Part shown: positions 17,906 to 26,230 of the stretch, in pieces | Numbering within the stretch: the first letter of the stretch is position 1 | Layout of the letters: every line of letters starts with the position of its first letter | Assembly (NCBI GenBank): GCA_029245345.1 | Contig: JAQWPM010000012.1 | Coordinates: forward strand, 806,001 to 870,000 | Direction of reading: 5' to 3' | Origin: Longimicrobiales bacterium | Lineage (GTDB): Bacteria; Gemmatimonadota; Gemmatimonadetes; Longimicrobiales; Gaopeijiaceae | DNA length: 64,000 nucleotides | Notes under the pieces: model-generated | Told to the model about the DNA's origin: nothing | What the model saw: the letters and a program-made list of their open reading frames with translations, nothing else | Databases searched by the model: none | Position numbers and translations under genes: made by a program

Positions 17906-19318
17906 GTGGCTGGCACCAACGGCGGACGCTTTGACCTGGTTATCATCGGGAGTGGTCCCGGTGGATACGTAGCTGCGATTCGAGCCGCCCAACTCGGAAT
18001 GAACGTGGCGTGTGTCGAAACCGATGCGCTGGGGGGTGTATGCCTGAATATCGGGTGTATCCCAACCAAGGCGATGCTCTCCAGCGCTTTCCTGGCCAGC
18101 GAGATGAAGAACGCGGCCGAACATGGCATCATGGCGACTGATGTCACCTTCGACCTCAAGCCCGCTCAGGAGCGGAGCCGACGCGTTGCCGACCAGATGG
18201 CCAAGGGGATCGGGTACCTGTTCAAAAAGAACAAGGTCACCCACATCCAGGGTTATGGTCGCCTCAAGGGCAAAGGCAAGGTTGAGGTCGAAGCGGCAGA
18301 CGGTACCAAGTCAGTCTACGACGCCACCAGCGTGATCATCGCGACGGGAAGTCGTCCCCGTGATCTGCCGGTTCTCAAGATTGATGAAGACCGGATTTGG
18401 TCGTCCACAGGTGCCCTCATGCAGACGAAAGCACCTGAGTCGCTCTTCATTGTTGGTGCTGGCGCGATCGGCATGGAGTTCGCCGATGTGTACGACGCCT
18501 TTGGCACCAAGGTGACGGTGGTCGAGGGGCTGGATCGTATTCTTCCATTGGAGGACGCTGAAGTCTCGAAGTTCATGGCGCGCACCTACAAGAAGCGTGG
18601 CATCGACATCCATACGGGCGCGTTCTTCCAGAAGGCCGAGGTCGGTGCCAACGGTGTCGCCGTCACCTACAAGGACAGCAAGGGTGAAGATCAAACCGTT
18701 GAGGTCGAGTACGTACTTTCCGCTGTCGGCCGTGTGCCGAACTCTGAAGATGTGGGCCTCAAGTCTGCCGGCGTGAAGGTAGACGACCGGGGATTCATTC
18801 AGGTCACCGATACGCTCGCGACGAACGTTCCCGGGGTTTATGCCCTCGGAGATGTAGCGGGCAAACAACTGCTGGCGCATAAGGCGAGCCACGAAGGCAT
18901 CGCTTGTGTGGAACACATTGCAGGAAAGGGTCACGGCACTGTCGACTACACGAACGTCCCGAACTGCACCTACTGCCATCCTGAGGTCGCGTCCGTGGGC
19001 CTCACCGAAGCGCAGGCCAAGGAGCAGGGCCATGACATTGAGGTGGGTAAGTTCCCGTGGACCGGGATCGGGCGGGCCGTTGCGGCGGGACATGCCGAAG
19101 GCTTCATCAAGGTGATCCGAGACACGAAGTACTCGGAGATCCTAGGTGCCCACATTGTTGGGCCACATGCGACCGAACTCATTGCCGAGTTCGTCGTGGG
19201 TCGCCACCTCGAGGCGACCGTCGAAGAAATGGAAAAGGCCATGCACCCACATCCCACGCTCTCGGAAGGCGTTGCGGAAGGTGCACTCGCGGCCCTGGGA
19301 CGACCCATACACATCTAG
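17906..19318 (+). CDS. lpdA: Dihydrolipoamide dehydrogenase (E3)
   Basis: A 470-residue flavoprotein. It shows the FAD loop GSGPGGYVAA (residues 15-24), the redox-active disulfide C46-x4-C51 (GGVCLNIGCIPTKA), the NAD loop GAGAIGMEFA near residue 182, the ALGDVAG FAD motif near 310 and the catalytic HPHPTLSE near 445. GTG start with GAGAGAGG upstream. It reoxidises lipoamide for the pyruvate dehydrogenase complex and may serve other 2-oxoacid dehydrogenases. It is separated from the E1-E2 operon by the oppositely transcribed lemA-DUF2207 pair, so it needs its own promoter in the 242-base divergent gap. Confidence 0.95.
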   Translation: MAGTNGGRFDLVIIGSGPGGYVAAIRAAQLGMNVACVETDALGGVCLNIGCIPTKAMLSSAFLASEMKNAAEHGIMATDVTFDLKPAQERSRRVADQMAKGIGYLFKKNKVTHIQGYGRLKGKGKVEVEAADGTKSVYDATSVIIATGSRPRDLPVLKIDEDRIWSSTGALMQTKAPESLFIVGAGAIGMEFADVYDAFGTKVTVVEGLDRILPLEDAEVSKFMARTYKKRGIDIHTGAFFQKAEVGANGVAVTYKDSKGEDQTVEVEYVLSAVGRVPNSEDVGLKSAGVKVDDRGFIQVTDTLATNVPGVYALGDVAGKQLLAHKASHEGIACVEHIAGKGHGTVDYTNVPNCTYCHPEVASVGLTEAQAKEQGHDIEVGKFPWTGIGRAVAAGHAEGFIKVIRDTKYSEILGAHIVGPHATELIAEFVVGRHLEATVEEMEKAMHPHPTLSEGVAEGALAALGRPIHI

Positions 19319-19322
19319 TCCA

Positions 19323-19828
19323 ATGAACCAAACCGGAGCCTGCGCCCACCGTAATCCTCGCAGAGCCTGCGAGTCGAGATTGGACCGAAGATCAGGAGCG
19401 GGTGTTACGCAGGTGGATTGCGTTGGCTCGATGGTGTGCATCGTTCTAAAAGGCCGTCATACTCAAAGGTCGCCGAGTATGGTCTGACCGCCCCGCAGTT
19501 TGGGGTCCTCGAAGCTCTGTACCACCTCGGTCCTCTATCGCTTGGTGACCTCGCAGACAAACTGCTGGTCACCGGCGGTAACGTCACATATGTGATGGAT
19601 CGTCTTGAGAATCAGGGCCTCGTCTATCGGGAAGGGTCACCCGAAGACCGCCGTGTGACTCGGGCGAAGTTGACTGAGGCCGCGCATGCGAAGATTGCTG
19701 ATGTGCTCCAAGGACACGTGGAGCACATCGAGTAATTGGCCCGTCACTTGGACGTGGATGCACAAGACTCACTGCGCAGTCATCTCAAGACGTTGGGCGT
19801 GGGCCTCCAAGAAAACGACCTGGCCTGA
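19323..19828 (+). pseudogene. Decayed MarR-family transcription regulator gene
   Basis: Pieces of a MarR regulator can be followed through frame changes. From 19327 one frame reads TKPEPAP...WTEDQERVLRRWIALARW and reaches an in-frame TAA at 19447-19449. After a shift near 19460-19475 another frame gives the winged-helix core, VAEYGLTAPQFGVLEALYHL, with the wing SPEDRRVTRAKLTE. This frame meets a TAA at 19733-19735, yet continues sensibly as LARHLDVDAQDSLRSHLKTL to a TGA at 19826. The ATG at 19323 is one base out of frame with the first piece. That makes up to four lesions. A functional shortened product from 19418 (TTG) is possible but would lack the dimerisation helices. Confidence 0.75.
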
Positions 19829-19836
19829 CTGCTCTA

Positions 19837-19856
19837 GGCGCGGCTGCGGCCGCGCC
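19837..19856. terminator. GC-rich hairpin between convergent marR remnant and ispH
   Basis: GGCGCGGC and GCCGCGCC pair perfectly around TGCG. It lies in the 42-base convergent gap. There is no clear T-run on either side, so it is only a candidate terminator. Confidence 0.35.
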
Positions 19857-19870
19857 GGCTAGTCCTCGGA

Positions 19871-21109
19871 TTAGACCGCTTGAGTCTCCACTTCGGCTTG
19901 CACATCGATTCCCAGAATGTTCAAGACCCGCACCAAAGCTTCACCGATCTTATTGTTCGGGGTGGAAGCGCCGGCAGTGATCCCGAGTTGGAATGGCCCC
20001 TCAGGCAGCCAGTCCGTATCCAGCACCTCAGGCGCGTCCGGGTCGAGCTCGACCTTGTGACGGATCGTTCCGCGATCCACATCGATGCACGCCCCGTCCT
20101 CTACATGAAATGTCCGGGTGTGTTTCTGACAAAGATGCGCGAGGTGATTGGTGTTTGACGAGTTGTAACCGCCAATCACAAGCATGATGTCTGGTGGCTC
20201 CTCCATCATGTCAGCTACCGCGTCTTGCCGTTCTTGGGTCGCAGAACAGATCGTTCCAAAGGACCGGAAGTGTGTGGAGGCGTGTTCTTCCCCGAAGTGC
20301 TCCACCATCGACTCATGGACCTTCCAGCCGATGGCCAAGGACTCTTTGGCAAGCATGGTGGTTTGGTTCGCCACGCCTACGAAGGCGAGGTCCACGTCGG
20401 GATCGAAGCCCACGGATGACTTCTTGTCGAAGTGGGCCATGAAGGCTTCGCGAGAGAGTTTGTCAGGGCTGTCGGAGATGTAGTCACGAATGAGCTCTGA
20501 CTCTTCCATATCCCGCACAATGATGTATTTGCCCTGCTCGTGTTTGTTGACCTGGGAAGCGGTCGCTCTGGACTCTTCGTGCGTGTATTTCCCGTGGATG
20601 ATGGCTGTAAAGCCGTCCCTGGCGTACTTCTCCACTCGCTTCCAAACGTGAAGCACAGAGCCGCAGGTGGTGTCAACCAGAACGCACCCGATGTCGCGGA
20701 GTGTGTTGAAGTCTGACAAGGTCACCCCGAAGGCCGGCATGATGACTACATCGTCTTCGGTGATGTGTCCGAAGTCGAATTCGCCGACCGGATCCGGATA
20801 GATGAAGCGGATGCCCATTTCGGTCATCCGGTGATTCACATGCGGATTGTGGATGATCTCGCCGACCAGATAGATGATCTTGTCAGGGAACTTGTGGACC
20901 GTCTCGTAGGCATAGTCGACAGCCCGATCCACACCGTAGCAGAAGCCAAACTCCTGAGCGAGCCGTACCGTGACGTCGCCGAAGGTGTCGGTGTAGCCTC
21001 GCGATCGAATCCGTTCCACCAACGCCGATTGGTACTCATTGTCGATGATCGGCTTCAGCTCTTTCTTGAGTCCGAAGCCTTTCCGGAAATAGGTCTGCTC
21101 TATGGTCAT
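19871..21109 (-). CDS. ispH: 4-hydroxy-3-methylbut-2-enyl diphosphate reductase, long plant/cyanobacterial type
   Basis: A 412-residue iron-sulfur enzyme for the last step of the non-mevalonate isoprenoid pathway, making IPP and DMAPP. The three cluster cysteines are C57 (GFCYGVDRA), C149 (DTTCGS) and C288 (TICSATQERQDA). The protein is about 100 residues longer than the E. coli enzyme, with an N-terminal extension and inserts like the plant and cyanobacterial form. Start is ATG at 21109. Confidence 0.95.
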   Translation of the reverse strand: MTIEQTYFRKGFGLKKELKPIIDNEYQSALVERIRSRGYTDTFGDVTVRLAQEFGFCYGVDRAVDYAYETVHKFPDKIIYLVGEIIHNPHVNHRMTEMGIRFIYPDPVGEFDFGHITEDDVVIMPAFGVTLSDFNTLRDIGCVLVDTTCGSVLHVWKRVEKYARDGFTAIIHGKYTHEESRATASQVNKHEQGKYIIVRDMEESELIRDYISDSPDKLSREAFMAHFDKKSSVGFDPDVDLAFVGVANQTTMLAKESLAIGWKVHESMVEHFGEEHASTHFRSFGTICSATQERQDAVADMMEEPPDIMLVIGGYNSSNTNHLAHLCQKHTRTFHVEDGACIDVDRGTIRHKVELDPDAPEVLDTDWLPEGPFQLGITAGASTPNNKIGEALVRVLNILGIDVQAEVETQAV

Positions 21110-21274
21110 GTGAGGCGTTCGCTTCTGGAGCGAGAGAGTCTGAATGTCGGGATACCCCTACCCGTGAGGGGTGGTCCCGCAACGTAAGGAACCTCGTTCC
21201 GGGCGTCCTACGGTTCAACTGCGAAGTTCGTGCCGAAATGAACCCATCTCGTGAGGAATAGGGTAGGATTGGGC

Positions 21275-21796
21275 ATGAACGTCTTAGGCCGGCTGGCTCT
21301 CCTGTTTGTCGTGGTCCCCATCTTGGAACTCATGCTCCTGATCGAGATGGGGCAGTGGGTGGGGATCGTGCCCACGCTGGCGCTCGTGGTAGCCACCGGA
21401 ATCGGAGGCGCGGCCCTCGCGCGCGCCGAGGGTCTTCGGGTGGTTTTCCAATTCCAGACAGAGCTGGCTCAAGGCAAACTGCCCGGCCAAGCGATGCTGG
21501 ATGGCGCTTCAGTGCTAATTGGGGGCGCCTTTCTGCTCACCCCCGGTGTGCTGACTGATTTCGTGGGCTTTGCCCTGCTCTTCCCGCTCACGCGGCGCTG
21601 GATTCAGCGCAGGGTGAAAGCACGACTCGAAGGCCAGATCAAAGACGGAACCGTGCGTGTCGTTTCGATGGGTGCGGGGGGCCTTGGCGGCTTCAGTGGC
21701 GGGGCGGCCGGCTTCGACACTCCGCAGACTGAGGTGTCCCGCGAGCCCGACCTCGACCCTGCCAAGGGGATCGAGATCGAGTGCGAGGACGTTTAG
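21275..21796 (+). CDS. fxsA: FxsA-family membrane protein
   Basis: A 173-residue protein with the FxsA pattern: three to four hydrophobic segments in the first 115 residues, including PILELMLLIEMGQWVG and the conserved GAALARAEG and PGVLTDFVGFALLFPLTR stretches, then a glycine-rich and acidic tail. In E. coli FxsA interferes with F-plasmid exclusion of phage T7, but the general role is unknown. I start at the ATG at 21275, with AGGATT just upstream; an in-frame GTG eight codons earlier has no ribosome-binding site. Confidence 0.88.
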   Translation: MNVLGRLALLFVVVPILELMLLIEMGQWVGIVPTLALVVATGIGGAALARAEGLRVVFQFQTELAQGKLPGQAMLDGASVLIGGAFLLTPGVLTDFVGFALLFPLTRRWIQRRVKARLEGQIKDGTVRVVSMGAGGLGGFSGGAAGFDTPQTEVSREPDLDPAKGIEIECEDV

Positions 21797-21820
21797 CTAC
21801 TCGACCCGCATCGGCGCAGC

Positions 21821-23473
21821 CTACTGGTTCCGCAGGTCCAGCGTCGGCAGCATCTTCGCAGGACGTCGGTGCTGAGTCGCTTGTTCATAACTGTAGGCCA
21901 AGCGAATCAAGCCACCCTCGTCCCATGCGCGGCTGAAGAAGAGCATCCCGATGGGAAGTCCGTGAACGAACCCCATTGGGACGGTGATGCTCGGATACCC
22001 GGCCACTGCGGCGTTGCTGGACGACCCGAGGCTCGAGATTCCACCGTTGATCAAGTCTGTCTTCCATGCTGAGCGTGTGGTCGGCGCAACGATTGCGTCG
22101 AGTTGGTGCTCCTCCATGAGCCAGTCGATGCCCTCGTCTTGGGAGTAGCGCCGTGCGGTCTCTTTGGACTCCAAGTACTCAGGGGTACTCAGGTCTCCCT
22201 TCGCGGCGGCCTCGATCACGATTTCTTGTCCGAACCAAGGCATCTCACGGTCCGCGTTCGCCTCATTAAATGCGATGAGATCGTCCAGCGTCCGCATGTT
22301 CAGTTCTGGCGCCACACTTTGAAAGTAGAGTTCTAGGTCCGTTTTGAATTCATATAGCAGCACCTGGTACGATGGCGCCCCGATTCTGGATCGGTTCACC
22401 AGGTCGGCGTTGTCGATGATCGTTGCGCCGGCGTTTGCCATGTCGACGATCGCTTGCTCCATCAGGTCGTCCCGATGCGGGTCCGCACCGAAATAGCTGC
22501 GCTCCACGCCGATGCGGGCGCCCCGAAGCGCTGAGGCGTCCAGGAAGTCCCGGTAGTCGGTGTCAGTGTATTGAGCGGCGGGTGCGCTCATGGGGTCGCG
22601 CGGGTCCGCTCCAGCCAATGCCGTGAGCATTGCCGCGGCATCCGCCACCGTCCGCGTCATTGGTCCGGCTGTGTCTTGTGTGTGCGCGATGGGGATGATG
22701 CCCGAGCGACTGACGAGGCCCACCGTGGGTTTGAGACCGACGACGCCATTCACTGAAGATGGACAAACGATCGAGCCATTCGTTTCAGTCCCGATCGAAC
22801 CGGCACAGAAGTTGGCCGATGTAGCGGCCCCAGACCCTGCGGAGGAACCACACGGGTTCCGGTCGACAGCGTAGGCGTTCCCGCACTGCCCGCCTCGTCC
22901 GCTCCATCCTGAGCTCGAGCGCGTGGACCGGAAGTTGGCCCATTCCGAGAGATTGGCCTTGGCCAAGATGATCGCTCCTGCCGCTTTGAGCTGCACAGCC
23001 ACATGGCTGTCCTGCGACGCGATGTGACCTTCCAGCGCGTATGAGCCGGCCGTCGTCATCATCCCGTCCGCAGTGTCGACGTTGTCTTTTACGACGATCG
23101 GAATGCCGTGAAGGGGACCTCGGACATTTCCGGCCGCGCGTTCTTCATCGAGCTCAGCCGCGAGCGTGAGCGCTTCTGGGTTCGTCTCGATGATCGAGCG
23201 GAGTTGTGGCCCGTCGCGATCGAGAGCAGCGATCCGATCGAGGTACAGCTGAGTGATGTCGACGGATGATCGTCGGCCCGTGGCCATGTCATCGGTGAGG
23301 CCCGCAATAGTGGCCTCCTCGAGCTCGAACGCCTGAGTGGTCCACCAGGCGTCCGTCGAGCCGGGGGCTGGGGTGGCATCCGGTACGCACCCGCTCGCTC
23401 CCACGGTCGCTGCCGCTGCCGCGCCGAGCCCGCTGACCTTGATGAAGTCGCGTCGATCCATCTTGCCACCCAT
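21821..23473 (-). CDS. Tat-exported amidase (amidase-signature family)
   Basis: A 550-residue amidase. The start ATG at 23473 has GGAG 7 bases before it and begins a twin-arginine signal peptide (RRDFIK, then an alanine-rich stretch) ending in a lipobox-like GASGC. The amidase-signature triad is supported: the lysine in VVKDN, the cis-serine in the GSSAGSG loop and the nucleophilic serine in the following TETNGSIVCPS segment. It should hydrolyse amide bonds of amino-acid or peptide amides outside the cytoplasm. It is divergent from the M42 peptidase gene, with 145 bases between. Confidence 0.9.
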   Translation of the reverse strand: MGGKMDRRDFIKVSGLGAAAAATVGASGCVPDATPAPGSTDAWWTTQAFELEEATIAGLTDDMATGRRSSVDITQLYLDRIAALDRDGPQLRSIIETNPEALTLAAELDEERAAGNVRGPLHGIPIVVKDNVDTADGMMTTAGSYALEGHIASQDSHVAVQLKAAGAIILAKANLSEWANFRSTRSSSGWSGRGGQCGNAYAVDRNPCGSSAGSGAATSANFCAGSIGTETNGSIVCPSSVNGVVGLKPTVGLVSRSGIIPIAHTQDTAGPMTRTVADAAAMLTALAGADPRDPMSAPAAQYTDTDYRDFLDASALRGARIGVERSYFGADPHRDDLMEQAIVDMANAGATIIDNADLVNRSRIGAPSYQVLLYEFKTDLELYFQSVAPELNMRTLDDLIAFNEANADREMPWFGQEIVIEAAAKGDLSTPEYLESKETARRYSQDEGIDWLMEEHQLDAIVAPTTRSAWKTDLINGGISSLGSSSNAAVAGYPSITVPMGFVHGLPIGMLFFSRAWDEGGLIRLAYSYEQATQHRRPAKMLPTLDLRNQ

Positions 23474-23618
23474 GTCGTTCTCCGGTAAGTGCCGTTGCGT
23501 GATCACTATGCGACAAGCTGCCGTGTGCATGTGGAGCGGAGCAAGCGAGCACGGCCTTGGCTGGCCCTTCCGTGGATGTCTAGCTTAACTCACCAGTTCA
23601 CAACGACCGGGTACCAGC

Positions 23619-24686
23619 ATGAGCCACGACATCTCTTTCCTAGAGAAACTCCTCGACGCAGCCGGTCCTTCAGGTTTCGAGGTACGCGCTGCTCGAGCTT
23701 GGCGCGCCGAGGCCGAGACGTTTGCGGACGACGTGCAGGTGGACGTCACAGGCAATTCGTTCGCCGTCGTGAATCCCGGCGGTTCGCCGCGTGTCATGCT
23801 CGCCGGTCACATCGATGAGATCGGACTCCAAATCACGCACATCGACGACCACGGCTTCATCTATATTGATGAGATCGGTGGTTGGGATCCCCAAGTGCTG
23901 GTTGGACAGCGAGTGTCGATCATGGGCAGGGGGGGCGACGTCACCGGTGTGATCGGGAAGAAGGCGATCCACTTGATGACCGCCGATGACCGGATCAAAG
24001 CATCAGAGACCAAGAAGCTCTGGGTCGATGTGGGTGCGGAATCCAACGACGAGGTTGCGGCTCTGGGTATCCGAGTCGGCGACCCGATGGTGGTCCTACA
24101 GAGTATGGTACGCCTCGCCGGTGGCCGCATCGCGAGCCGAGCGATCGACGACAGAATCGGCGCGTTCGTCGTGCTTGAAGCGATCCGGATGTTGTCGGAC
24201 GATCCTCCGGCGGCGTGTGCGACAGCTGTAGCGACCGTCCAGGAAGAGATCGGTTATACAGGAGGCGGTGCCCGCTCGAGCGCCTATGCGCTCGAACCAG
24301 ATGTTGCGATCGCTGTGGATGTGACGTTTAGCACCGATGCCCCAGGTGTGGAGAAGAAGGAACTGGGTGACCATAAGTTGGGCGGAGGCCCGGTCCTGAG
24401 CCGTGGGTCGGCTGCGCATAACGAGGTTTTCGAGATGCTTGCCGCTGTGGCAGAAGAGGAGGGGATTCCCTATACCGTTCAGGCTTCTCCCAAGGCGACC
24501 CGCACGGATGCGGACGGGATCTTCCTCACCCGATCCGGCGTGCCGACAGGGCTCGTTTCGGTCCCCAATCGTTATATGCACTCCCCGAACGAGGTCGTGA
24601 GCATCGAGGATCTTTTTCACTCGGCCAAGCTCATTGCGGCGTTCATTCGCAAGCTGACTCCGGAAACGGACTTCACGCCCCGCTAG
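23619..24686 (+). CDS. M42-family aminopeptidase
   Basis: A 355-residue cytosolic metallopeptidase of the M42 (glutamyl/tetrahedral aminopeptidase) family. Metal and catalytic residues are seen in GHIDEIG near residue 66, the bridging aspartate in SRAIDDRIG near residue 173, the double glutamate in QEEIGYTGGG near 209, AVDVTFS near 230 and the final histidine in RYMHSPNEVV near 317. Family members form large hollow dodecamers that shorten peptides. It opens a long plus-strand run of metabolic genes. No signal peptide. Confidence 0.92.
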   Translation: MSHDISFLEKLLDAAGPSGFEVRAARAWRAEAETFADDVQVDVTGNSFAVVNPGGSPRVMLAGHIDEIGLQITHIDDHGFIYIDEIGGWDPQVLVGQRVSIMGRGGDVTGVIGKKAIHLMTADDRIKASETKKLWVDVGAESNDEVAALGIRVGDPMVVLQSMVRLAGGRIASRAIDDRIGAFVVLEAIRMLSDDPPAACATAVATVQEEIGYTGGGARSSAYALEPDVAIAVDVTFSTDAPGVEKKELGDHKLGGGPVLSRGSAAHNEVFEMLAAVAEEEGIPYTVQASPKATRTDADGIFLTRSGVPTGLVSVPNRYMHSPNEVVSIEDLFHSAKLIAAFIRKLTPETDFTPR

Positions 24687-24900
24687 CTCCGGGAAGTCCG
24701 CCTCGCACATGGCGTTGACCCTTCTCCCGGCCTTCTCTACCCTTCGTGCCCGTCGTCGGGACCGCGGATTCCTCTCGCTGTGAGAGGCGCCGCCGACTGG
24801 AACCACTGGGCTTTTGCTGATTGCTAGCTTCCGCCCGATTGCTGTGAGCTTGCACGGGACCGCGCCGGCGCGAGTGTGACGTTCTGATGGAAGTGCAAGA
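24687..24900. other. Intergenic region, no gene seen
   Basis: About 214 bases between the M42 and GAF-domain genes. It holds one small perfect hairpin (CCTCTC with GAGAGG around GCTGT, near 24770-24786) and otherwise nothing I can name. It may contain the promoter for the downstream run. Confidence 0.4.
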
Positions 24901-25380
24901 ATGGCTTTGGATTCTGGAGAAGTAATACTGGAACTGCAGGAGATGCGGGACGACGGGCACCTTTCGGATGCCCTCCTCCGCAAAGCAGTTCGGACGATTG
25001 CCGTAGCGGACGACGACCGGTTCCACTGGGTCGGCGTCTACCTGCTCAATGAGGCCGATCAGGAGCTCTGGCTCCATAACTACGTCGGGTCTGGCACCGA
25101 GCACTCGAAGATTCCGGTAGGCACCGGTATCTGCGGTCGAGCGGTGGCTGAGCGCACCAACCTGAATGTTGCCGACGTGAGCGCCGACGAGGGTTACCTC
25201 GCTTGCTCACCGGACACGCAGTCAGAACTGGTGATCTTGATCCGCGCCGGAGACGACATCTTCGGTCAGATCGACATTGATTCTGATGATAAAGCTGCGT
25301 TCACCGACGAGGACGAGATGGCGTTGATCGCCATCGCTGACAAGCTCGCCGAGCAGCTCGCGGCGGAGCGTCGCGCGTAG
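24901..25380 (+). CDS. GAF-domain protein resembling free methionine-(R)-sulfoxide reductase
   Basis: A 159-residue single GAF domain. The order of conserved pieces, FHWVGVYL, GTGICGRAVAE, YLACSPDTQSELV and IFGQIDIDSD, follows the fRMsr (MsrC) family, which reduces free Met-R-O. Two cysteines are present, C78 and C102, 24 residues apart, the same spacing as C94 and C118 of the E. coli enzyme, where C118 is catalytic. The third family cysteine (E. coli C84) aligns with H68. It may thus work with a changed recycling route, or it may be a sensory GAF protein. The MBL-fold gene starts 4 bases after its stop. Confidence 0.7.
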   Translation: MALDSGEVILELQEMRDDGHLSDALLRKAVRTIAVADDDRFHWVGVYLLNEADQELWLHNYVGSGTEHSKIPVGTGICGRAVAERTNLNVADVSADEGYLACSPDTQSELVILIRAGDDIFGQIDIDSDDKAAFTDEDEMALIAIADKLAEQLAAERRA

Positions 25381-25384
25381 CGAT

Positions 25385-26185
25385 GTGAGGGACCACCTGC
25401 GCTTCTTCAATGCGGGAAACGTCGGTCCTTTCACGTTAGATGGGACGCGGACCTACCTGGTAGGTACCAAGAGCGTCGCCATGATTGATCCGGGCCCGGA
25501 TGTGGGAGACCATGTCCGGGCCTTGGCTATGGCGGTAGAATCGGTAACGGAACTGAAGATTTTGCTCACTCACGGGCATCCCGATCACGCTGCCGCGGTT
25601 GGCTCTGTGGCCCAGGCGGTCACTCGACACGCGGCCGAGCGAGCGAGCGCCGGTTCGTCGGACCGCTTCTCGATGTCTGTTTGGGGTCCTAAGGGCGTGG
25701 CGGGCGTGGACCATGTCCTGGCCGATGGAGATCTGGTCGTCACCGACGTCGGTAGTCTCATCGCGCTCCACACGCCGGGCCACACCCGGGAGCATCTCTG
25801 CTTCCATTGGGAAAGGCAGGACGCCCTGTTTGTCGGCGACTTACTGCTTGGTGAGGGTGATACCACCTGGGTCGCTGAATACGAGGGATGCGTGGCTGAC
25901 TATCTCGATTCTCTGGCCCGTTTGCGCAGCCTGGGGCTCAAGTTGATCTATCCAGCCCATGGTGCTCCGCTGGAAGACCCAACGAACGCCTTGGACCGTT
26001 TCGAATCCCACCGGCGGGAGCGAATCGCTCAGGTAGCGGCGGCTTTGGCTGATCATCCAGGAGCGGATGCGGCGCGACTTCTCGAGGTCGTCTACGGAGA
26101 CACGCTTCCGAAGGGAATGCGGGCCCCGGCCCTCCAGAGCTTAGGTGCGTTGCTGGAGTATGTCCGAAGTGTCGTTGAACACTGA
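25385..26185 (+). CDS. Metallo-beta-lactamase-fold hydrolase (LACTB2/glyoxalase-II-like)
   Basis: A 266-residue hydrolase. The metal site motif THGHPDHAAAVG is near residue 62, with the next ligand in LHTPGHTREH near 128, the aspartate in FVGDLLLGEG near 150 and the histidine in YPAHGAPLED near 195. The C-terminal helical part resembles the winged-helix end of LACTB2-type proteins, which act on RNA or thioesters. The GTG start at 25385 is the first codon after the preceding stop. The specific substrate is unknown. Confidence 0.82.
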   Translation: MRDHLRFFNAGNVGPFTLDGTRTYLVGTKSVAMIDPGPDVGDHVRALAMAVESVTELKILLTHGHPDHAAAVGSVAQAVTRHAAERASAGSSDRFSMSVWGPKGVAGVDHVLADGDLVVTDVGSLIALHTPGHTREHLCFHWERQDALFVGDLLLGEGDTTWVAEYEGCVADYLDSLARLRSLGLKLIYPAHGAPLEDPTNALDRFESHRRERIAQVAAALADHPGADAARLLEVVYGDTLPKGMRAPALQSLGALLEYVRSVVEH

Positions 26186-26230
26186 GGGAGTTGTGTTGCA
26201 CCGGGGCTTCTTCGCGGGGTATCCTTGGGT

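Noticed and set aside
18311-19093. A 260-codon minus-strand frame
   Set aside because: Shadow of the dihydrolipoamide dehydrogenase gene; no recognisable features.
24770-24786. Small hairpin as a terminator for the M42 gene
   Set aside because: Only a 6-base stem, no T-run, and about 85 bases from the stop codon.
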